A DNA stretch of 64,000 nt. Source: Actinacidiphila yeochonensis CN732. Its GTDB lineage: Bacteria; Actinomycetota; Actinomycetes; Streptomycetales; Streptomycetaceae. The stretch covers positions 1-64,000 of the forward strand of contig NZ_JQNR01000002.1 of assembly GCF_000745345.1 (NCBI RefSeq), in the 5' to 3' direction. Positions 58,650 through 64,000 of this stretch are shown here, in pieces. How positions within the stretch are numbered: position 1 is the stretch's first letter; every line of letters starts with the position of its first letter. Position numbers and translations under genes: made by a program. The notes under the pieces are model-generated. The model saw only the letters and a program-made list of their open reading frames with translations, had not been told where the DNA came from and did not search any database.

Positions 58650-59501
58650 ATGACCGACTCCCCGCACTCCGTCTACGTGGAGTTCGCGGTGCCCGACGCG
58701 CCGGCGGACCTCTACGAGGGGCTGATCGACGCGCTGCTCGAGCGCCACCCGCACAGCGGGCCGAGCGCCGGCCCGGCCGGCAACGGCAACCTCAGCGTGC
58801 GCCTGTTCGTCGACGCCGCCAGCGTCGTCGACGCCGTCACCCGCGGCATCGAGTACGCCCAGGCCGCGGCCATGACCCAGGACATCACCCCCGACACCGT
58901 CATCGGGGCCGAGGTCATCACCGAGGCCGAGCTGGACCGCCGCAACGCCCAGCCGGCGGTGCCCGAGCTGGCCGGCGTCACCGAGGCCGCAGACATCGTC
59001 GGCGTCACCAAGCAGCAGATCAGCAGCCTCGCGAAGCGCATGCCCCTGCGCCGGCACGTCGTCCAGGAACTCGCCGCCGGCCCCGTCTTCCTCGCCGACG
59101 GCGTGCGTGCCTACGCCGCCACCGAGCACAACGCGACCCGCGGCGCCCGGATCTCCGACCTCGACCTCTCCCCTGTCGAGCGCGCGATCCTCAAGCTCCT
59201 GCACGCCATGGCCACGCAGCTCCCGTGGTCGGCGGACACGCCGGCGGAGCACAGCGCCGACCAGGCGCTCCACGTCGAGGAAGTCCTCGACGAAGGCCGC
59301 CTGCGCGTGCACCCGCGGCCCGCCGGCGACGTCGACCTGGAGGCCGTCCTGGGCCGGCTGGTCGAGCACCGGCTGCTGAAGACCCGCAAGCCCTACCGCG
59401 CCGAGCAGCTCCCCGACCACGACACCGACATCGTCGTCACCGTCACCGACAAGGGCCGCCGGCACGCCGGAGCGGCCGCCGCCGGCACCAACGCCCGCTG
59501 A
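58650..59501 (+). CDS. HTH-containing protein (283 aa)
   Basis: ATG 58650 after AGAGGAAGAC. The first 90 residues are alpha/beta (VYVEFAVPDAPADLYEGLID; NLSVRLFVDAASVVDAVTRG). Residues about 107-128 (AGVTEAADIVGVTKQQISSL) are a helix-turn-helix. The remainder is helical with a winged-helix-like end (VEHRLLKTRKPYRAEQLPDH). It is the gene right after the HicA-like toxin, so it could act as an unrelated antitoxin-regulator, or be independent. Confidence 0.65.
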   Translation: MTDSPHSVYVEFAVPDAPADLYEGLIDALLERHPHSGPSAGPAGNGNLSVRLFVDAASVVDAVTRGIEYAQAAAMTQDITPDTVIGAEVITEAELDRRNAQPAVPELAGVTEAADIVGVTKQQISSLAKRMPLRRHVVQELAAGPVFLADGVRAYAATEHNATRGARISDLDLSPVERAILKLLHAMATQLPWSADTPAEHSADQALHVEEVLDEGRLRVHPRPAGDVDLEAVLGRLVEHRLLKTRKPYRAEQLPDHDTDIVVTVTDKGRRHAGAAAAGTNAR

Positions 59502-59544
59502 ACCGCCCACCACACCGCACTGCGACCAAGGGGGACACCACACC

Positions 59545-60471
59545 GTGAAGGACGACACCGGGAGCAAGGAAGACCGCGCGAGCAGCAAGCTCGTCGTGCC
59601 GCGGCTGACCATCGACCCGGACCTGCCGGCCGCGGTCCAGGAGGTGCTGCGCGCCGCGAAGCCCGCCGAGCTGCGCGATCCGGATCCTGCCGACGGCAGC
59701 ATCTGGCGCGAGTTGAAGCTCCCCCTTCGGTGGGAGACGGGCATCGTGTGCGCCTGCGGTATCGCCTTCTTCAGCGGCGCCGGCCCGGATTCCCCCTTCA
59801 AGGGGCTCATGTGGCCTGCGGTCGGCGTCGGCGTCACCTGGCTGGTGCTCATGTCGATCATCCCGGTCGTAGGAGGCCTGGTGACCCGCAACCGGCTCCG
59901 CCGGATCCAGCAGGCTCGCGAGCAGTACGTCCTGGACACCGACCTGGTCCCCGCCGCCGGGCAGCTCCTGGCCCGCGCCGGCCACGCCGTCGCCGCCGTG
60001 CGCCGTTCGAAGGTGCACCGGGACGACTACCTCGACCGCCAGCGCAACGACGTGGTGCTGCCGGAGCAGGTCTGGGAGATCGCCGAAATGCTCCGCGCCT
60101 ACAGCCGCGTGGAACGCTCCACCCCTACGTGGGCGAAGGGCCAGGAGGTCCGGCCCGTGCTGGATGCCCACCGCGCGGTACTGCAGACCACGCTGGACGG
60201 CATCGAGCGGCGGATGACGGCGCTGGAGACGTACGCCGAGCAGACCGCCGAGGCCGACTGGCGCTACGCCGAGTTCCTCCAGATCCAGCAGATCTCCGCG
60301 GCCGGCAGCGACCTGCTGGAGCTGCTGGCCCGCAGCGTCCGCGACGACCTCGCGGTCGCCGAGATCGACGGCCTGACCGAGCAGGCGACCACGGTGGGCG
60401 AAGCGTTCAAGACCGCCCTCGCCGAGGCCCGCGAGTCCGCGCACGCCCTGGCCGCCCCGACAGCCGCCTGA
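59545..60471 (+). CDS. two-helix membrane protein with cytoplasmic helices (308 aa)
   Basis: GTG 59545 after AAGGGGGACACCACACC. Two membrane helices at about 64-84 (TGIVCACGIAFFSGAG) and 91-112 (MWPAVGVGVTWLVLMSII), then 190 residues of helices, some coiled-coil like (LDGIERRMTALETYAEQTAE). This type is common on Streptomyces plasmids and chromosomes without known function. Confidence 0.72.
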   Translation: MKDDTGSKEDRASSKLVVPRLTIDPDLPAAVQEVLRAAKPAELRDPDPADGSIWRELKLPLRWETGIVCACGIAFFSGAGPDSPFKGLMWPAVGVGVTWLVLMSIIPVVGGLVTRNRLRRIQQAREQYVLDTDLVPAAGQLLARAGHAVAAVRRSKVHRDDYLDRQRNDVVLPEQVWEIAEMLRAYSRVERSTPTWAKGQEVRPVLDAHRAVLQTTLDGIERRMTALETYAEQTAEADWRYAEFLQIQQISAAGSDLLELLARSVRDDLAVAEIDGLTEQATTVGEAFKTALAEARESAHALAAPTAA

Positions 60472-60534
60472 CCGTCCCCGGCACCGGCCACCGCGGTCCT
60501 GCGCTGGCACCACCCCTCCGGAAGAGGAACCGAT

Positions 60535-61137
60535 ATGCACGATGATCTGCCGACGGTGACGTCCGTCGACGACGTCCGCGCGCTCGCCGAGCTCGCCCAC
60601 GCCGGCCAGGTCGACAAGATCGGCACCGCGTACTTCACGCACGTCCAGGCCGTGGCCGACGGGCTCGCCCCGTTCGGCGACGACCTCGTCATGGCCGGCC
60701 TCCTGCACGACGTCGTCGAGGACACCGCCTGGACCGCCGAGCGGCTGCTCGCCGCGGGCGTGCCCGGCCGGGTGGTCGCGATCGTGGAGGCGGTGACCAA
60801 CCAGGACGGCGTGCCGTACGAGGACAAGATCCGGCGCATCACCCGTGATCCGCTGGCCACGCTGGTGAAGATCGCCGACAACGCGCACAACTCCCGCCCC
60901 GACCGGGCCGCCCAGCTGCCGGCCGCCAAGCGCGACCGTCTCGCGGCGAAGTACCGGGCCGCCCGGGCCGAGTTGTGGCCGGCCGCGCACCGGAGCGACA
61001 TCGAGGCGATCGTGCGGATCGTCAATCCGGCGCTGCTCACCGAGCTGGGCGAACACGTAGCGGGCGCGCCGGCCACGGACCCCGGCACTTCCGCCGGCAG
61101 CGCCGGACCCGCGTCCGTCACCTCGCAGAAGGGGTAG
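60535..61137 (+). CDS. SpoT-type HD phosphohydrolase (200 aa)
   Basis: ATG 60535 after AAGAGGAACCGAT. The HD signature is present in the form used by RelA/SpoT hydrolases and Mesh1: AHAGQVDKIGTAYFTHVQAV, LLHDVVEDTAW (HD plus ED, about 57-67), and VKIADNAHNSRPD (about 111-123). These enzymes remove pyrophosphate from (p)ppGpp or act on related nucleotides. There is no synthetase domain, so it is a small alarmone-hydrolase-like protein. The C-terminal 30 residues are disordered. Confidence 0.78.
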   Translation: MHDDLPTVTSVDDVRALAELAHAGQVDKIGTAYFTHVQAVADGLAPFGDDLVMAGLLHDVVEDTAWTAERLLAAGVPGRVVAIVEAVTNQDGVPYEDKIRRITRDPLATLVKIADNAHNSRPDRAAQLPAAKRDRLAAKYRAARAELWPAAHRSDIEAIVRIVNPALLTELGEHVAGAPATDPGTSAGSAGPASVTSQKG

Positions 61138-61146
61138 GGGGACACG

Positions 61147-61515
61147 GTGGCGACGGTGACGGCGGCGGATCTGCTGCGGATCGTTGAGGCCGTACCGCCG
61201 CGCCGGGCGCGCGCGAGCGAAGGAGTCCGTCTCGTCTACGACCAGGTCCACCTGACGATGTCCGCCGAGGACCGCCCGGCCGAGGAGTTGGCGCGGGCTG
61301 AGGTGGTCGGGTACCGGACGGCCCCGTGGGAGCTGACGATGTACGCGGTCAGCACGATCTCGGTCCGCGTCTGGCTGCTCGCGATGGAGGCCACCACGCC
61401 GGTCGACGTCAGCCCGTTCTGGGGCGGCCCCGGGCCCGTCCTTGTGGTCTTCACCGCCGGTGGCGCCTCCATACAGTTCCCGGTCATCGTCTGCCCCTCG
61501 GCGCCTTCGGCCTGA
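61147..61515 (+). CDS. hypothetical protein (122 aa)
   Basis: GTG 61147 starts nine bases behind the HD gene. Strand-rich (RTAPWELTMYAVSTISVRVW; GPVLVVFTAGGASIQFPVIV). It could be a companion of the HD protein. It lies directly upstream of the second Tox-PL gene and an immunity role is possible by position only. Confidence 0.65.
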   Translation: MATVTAADLLRIVEAVPPRRARASEGVRLVYDQVHLTMSAEDRPAEELARAEVVGYRTAPWELTMYAVSTISVRVWLLAMEATTPVDVSPFWGGPGPVLVVFTAGGASIQFPVIVCPSAPSA

Positions 61516-61670
61516 TCAGCCGGCATTCCTGCCTCTCCGCCAGCTGGCCGCACATCTGGACCACCGCCTCGTGCCGCAGGTCTTTCGCGGAGTCGGCGCC
61601 CGCCGGGTCCACCCGCACTCCCGGCCTCGACGTCGCCGCGCGCAGTCTCCGGGCCCGCGGGGTGGCGGAG

Positions 61671-61684
61671 GTCTCTGTCCACAG
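61671..61684 (+). promoter_or_regulatory. DnaA-box-like motif 4
   Basis: GTCTCTGTCCACAG, 64 bp before the second Tox-PL gene and 14 kb away from the other copies. Confidence 0.6.
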
Positions 61685-61748
61685 GCAACTCCCCCGAACC
61701 TGACCCCTTGATCAGGCAGAGCACGAAGGCCAGTCAGGGGAGTTGAAC

Positions 61749-62564
61749 GTGTGCAGGTCACTGGCACAGGGCGGACGACGGTGCCGCGGAAGCAGTCTGG
61801 CGATGCGACGGGCCCGGTACGCCACCAGTACGTCCGCCGCCGCGCGTATCTACCGGCAGGCCCTGGATGAGGGCGAGATCGACTACGGCGGGGCTGCCTG
61901 GGAGGCGCACGAGCGGGCGCAGGCCAGCGCCGAACGCGCCCGGGCCGCGGCCCAGTCCGGCGACCACGATGCCGCCGAGCGAGCGGCGATCGACGCCAAG
62001 AACCACATGAACCAGGCGGCCGCGGTGGTTCGGTACCACACGCAGGGGTCTGTGGCCCGGGTCGTTGAGTCCCGCAAGACGAACAAGCAGGTCGACAAGG
62101 CTCTGCACGCGGCCAACCCGCACTACCAGCAGGGCGTCCACGCCTACTCGCACAACTGCAGCCACGTTGCCCAGGCGTATGAGCTGCGTCGGCGCGGGCT
62201 GGATGTCGAGGCTGGCCCCGACTCGACGGACGGCCGCAACGTGGGCGAGCTCGGCGATGCATGGGGTGGGAGTTTCAGCTTCTGCGACAGCTCGGCCTCA
62301 GATGTCGGCCGGTCGGAGGTGGAGCGCGCCTTCGGCGAGCCCGGCTCCCGCGGGATGGTCGCGGTGTGGTGGAAGAACGGCGGCGGCCACGCCTTCACCG
62401 TCGAGAACGTCGGCGGCAAGGTCCGGTTCGTCGACGGGCAGCCGACCCCGCCGGTGACGGACGCTTCCCACTACTTCTCACTCGCCAAGGCCAGCGCGTT
62501 CATCCGGCTCGACGACAAGCCGACCCCGTCGAAGAAGACGCTGGAGCCCTTCATCGCCAGCTGA
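61749..62564 (+). CDS. second papain-fold (Tox-PL) protein with CRS-GGRRC N-terminus (271 aa)
   Basis: GTG 61749 (a TTG two codons upstream is also possible) after CAGGGGAGTTGAAC. Close paralogue of the 46651 protein: N-terminal CRSLAQGGRRCRGSSLA module, then SHNCSHVAQAYELRRRG with Cys about 137, GGHAFTVENVGG with His about 214 and VRFVDGQ with Asp about 229. The catalytic triad is intact. No Imm35-like gene follows; the next gene is convergent. Confidence 0.75.
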   Translation: MCRSLAQGGRRCRGSSLAMRRARYATSTSAAARIYRQALDEGEIDYGGAAWEAHERAQASAERARAAAQSGDHDAAERAAIDAKNHMNQAAAVVRYHTQGSVARVVESRKTNKQVDKALHAANPHYQQGVHAYSHNCSHVAQAYELRRRGLDVEAGPDSTDGRNVGELGDAWGGSFSFCDSSASDVGRSEVERAFGEPGSRGMVAVWWKNGGGHAFTVENVGGKVRFVDGQPTPPVTDASHYFSLAKASAFIRLDDKPTPSKKTLEPFIAS

Positions 62565-62709
62565 GCCGATGTCGGATTCCGGCCGGGCTCGCGTACGGGG
62601 ACACGAAGCGCGTCGTCATCGCTGAAACCGACCGACACGTGGTCACCACGCTGCCAGCTGGGGTCCCGGCGTTCTGCACCGTGTCGGCTCGGCGCCCGAG
62701 CGCGAGAGG

Positions 62710-63636
62710 CTACGTGCCGCCGCCGGGGCTGCGCCGGCCTGTCGCCTCGTCGACGATCGCCCTGAGCTGTCGGCGCTGGCGGTCCTCTTCCGCGATCCGG
62801 GTGGCAAGCACGGCTCGGTCGGTATGGGGTTCGACGGCGGCCAGGACCAGGCGTTGCAGCTCGGCGGGGTCGAGCGCCTCGACTTCCCACTGCACCGGTC
62901 GGGCCGGGTCGAGTTGGTGCCGGCGGGCGAAGGCCGGCCAGCGCGGGTCACCGGCCTTGCCCGTGGCGGCCGGCAGGGCGTGGTCGCGGACTTGGTCGTG
63001 GGTGAGCAGGACCCGCTCCACGGAGTCCCAGCAGGCGGTGCGCGCCACCCAGTCGCGTTCGATATCGGCGCCGGAGGCGTCGAAGTCCCCGACGTAGAGC
63101 AGCGCGGTCGGGCGCGGGTCTCGGGATGTGCGTTCGCGGACGACCTGGACGTAGGTCTGGCTGCCGAATCCCCTGACGACAAGTACGGGGATGCCTGTGT
63201 CCTGCAGCCAGCCAGTGAGCTGGGCTCGCAGGGTGTCCTTTTCGCAGGCCACGTATACGGCTGCCTTCTGTCCTGTTGTGCGGTCCAGTGCGAACCAGTC
63301 TGGGATCGCGCGCAGGAACGTGGTGGCGTCCGGCCATGCGGGAGGGACGTGGATCTCGCGCAGAGGGTCGATGAGGTCGGGGAAGCGCTGCTGGCGGCGG
63401 GCCTGCGCAAGCTGCGCGGACAGGCGCCGGTAGGCCGGGGGCGTGTGCGGGATCGCCCCTTCGGAGACGAGCCGGTAGTAGACCTGGCGCAGGGTGCAGC
63501 CGCCGGCCGCCTGGTAGCTGGTGACGATGGCGGCAGCGCGTTCCACGATGCGCGCCCACTGGAGTCTGCCCACACCGGTACTTGTACCCGTCCGCGCCGG
63601 GAGGGGCTGGGCGGCAGGCCTGCGGCGGGTCGGCAC
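62710..63636 (-). CDS. Toprim/Spo11-like protein (308 aa)
   Basis: GTG 63636 after AGAGGAGTCC. An N-terminal winged-helix-like part (TLRQVYYRLVSEGAIPHTPP, AYRRLSAQLAQARRQ) is followed by a Toprim-like core: YVACEKDTLRAQL with the Glu, then VVRGFGSQTYVQ, and LLYVGDFDASGADIERDW with a DxD-like motif. This order matches topoisomerase VI A/Spo11-type proteins that bind and nick or guide DNA. It belongs to a group common on actinomycete accessory DNA. Exact function unknown. Confidence 0.65.
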   Translation of the reverse strand: MPTRRRPAAQPLPARTGTSTGVGRLQWARIVERAAAIVTSYQAAGGCTLRQVYYRLVSEGAIPHTPPAYRRLSAQLAQARRQQRFPDLIDPLREIHVPPAWPDATTFLRAIPDWFALDRTTGQKAAVYVACEKDTLRAQLTGWLQDTGIPVLVVRGFGSQTYVQVVRERTSRDPRPTALLYVGDFDASGADIERDWVARTACWDSVERVLLTHDQVRDHALPAATGKAGDPRWPAFARRHQLDPARPVQWEVEALDPAELQRLVLAAVEPHTDRAVLATRIAEEDRQRRQLRAIVDEATGRRSPGGGT

Positions 63637-63718
63637 GGACTCCTCTGGCCTTGCCCGGCAGGCCGGGAGGAGCTCCCGAGTACGCGCCCCTGGCCGAGCG
63701 CTCCCCGGCTGTGCCGGT

Positions 63719-64000
63719 TCAGTCCTGGCGTGGGACCCAGCCCGGGGAAGGGTCGCCCGGCGTGGTGAGGACGTGGGCGAGGTTGTCGGCGGTGGTGTAG
63801 GGGACGCGGGGGTCGGTGACGAACGCGGCGGGCTCCACAGCGCGGGTCACCATCAAGGGCAGGACCCGCCAGGGGTGTTCGGGGTCGGCCCGGCAGGCCG
63901 CCGCGGCCGGTGCGGGGAAGGCGGCGATGGTGGCCGTCTTGGCCAGGAGCTTGTCGCGGTAGCGGGTCGTGAAGCGCTGGATGTGCTGGAGGACTGCGTG
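63719..64000 (-). CDS. C-terminal part of a protein, start outside window
   Basis: The minus-strand frame is open from the right edge to a TGA at 63719, giving 93 visible residues (HAVLQHIQRFTTRYRDKLLA; VLPLMVTRAVEPAAFVTDPR). It lies upstream of the Toprim-like gene on the same strand. Too little is visible to name it. Confidence 0.6.
   Translation of the reverse strand, partial: HAVLQHIQRFTTRYRDKLLAKTATIAAFPAPAAAACRADPEHPWRVLPLMVTRAVEPAAFVTDPRVPYTTADNLAHVLTTPGDPSPGWVPRQD

Noticed and set aside
1-64000. Structural phage genes, transposases or integrase
   Set aside because: Looked for capsid, terminase, portal, tail, DDE or tyrosine/serine recombinase signatures and found none, so the type of element (plasmid, phage-plasmid or integrative) stays open.

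Overview
The window is very GC-rich, has a strong G/C third-codon bias and uses GTG/TTG starts and GGAGG ribosome sites, all typical of Streptomyces or a close actinomycete. It reads as an accessory replicon or large integrative/phage-plasmid element rather than core chromosome. Most genes encode small uncharacterised proteins. The recognisable ones are a second DnaN-type clamp, an NAD-dependent DNA ligase, a DUF932 protein, an LPD29 protein, endonuclease VII, toxin-like effectors, a HicA-like toxin and a tRNA-Glu embedded in an unusual RNA cluster. No structural phage genes, transposases or CRISPR arrays were seen.

The unifying feature is a family of about 21 near-identical promoters between 1.1 and 55.3 kb, on both strands. 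Each has an upstream box TGACACATAAAAC fused to a -35 TTGAC, a 17-18 bp spacer, and a -10 region TAGATTAATGAAT (or TAGACT/TAGAAT). They head most operons, which implies one regulon. At three places (DUF932 gene, RNA cluster, hicA-like gene) the box also occurs inverted near the predicted start of transcription, as an operator would.

Layout. 0-7 kb: a partial regulator on the minus strand, then two promoter-led runs of small plus-strand genes ending in a two-HTH protein. 7-16.6 kb: minus-strand genes including endonuclease VII, a short HTH protein and a 3.8-kb ORF broken by three single-base frameshifts. 16.6-18.2 kb: a non-coding region with a compound GTGACA-repeat site, a GCAGC-rich tract and a five-copy 10-bp array (candidate origin, centromere or transfer locus). 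18.2-21.6 kb: a minus-strand operon whose 5' part is a 1.3-kb RNA cluster (tRNA-Glu, tRNA-like elements with shrunken anticodon arms, long perfect hairpins, covarying repeats). 21.6-31.4 kb: divergent promoter-led operons of small proteins, with a second compound site at 26.1 kb. 31.4-33.0 kb: a second large non-coding region with a third compound site and another GCAGC/GCTGC tract. 33-45.6 kb: the main plus-strand block with a DUF4097-like protein, a multi-HTH protein, a three-way-junction RNA, DUF932, a C2H2-finger protein, clamp and ligase. 45.6-50 kb: toxin island in which a papain-fold (Tox-PL) and an ADP-ribosyltransferase protein share an N-terminal module, each preceded by a DnaA-box-like motif. 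51-58 kb: a ParA-like protein lacking the Walker A lysine, then two more promoter-led operons. 58-64 kb: hicA-like gene, HTH protein, membrane protein, SpoT-type HD protein, a second Tox-PL protein, a Toprim/Spo11-like protein and a partial gene.

Together the contents suggest an element with its own replication accessories, a global promoter-level switch, structured RNAs and toxin effectors for competition or maintenance. Roles for most small proteins cannot be assigned from sequence alone.
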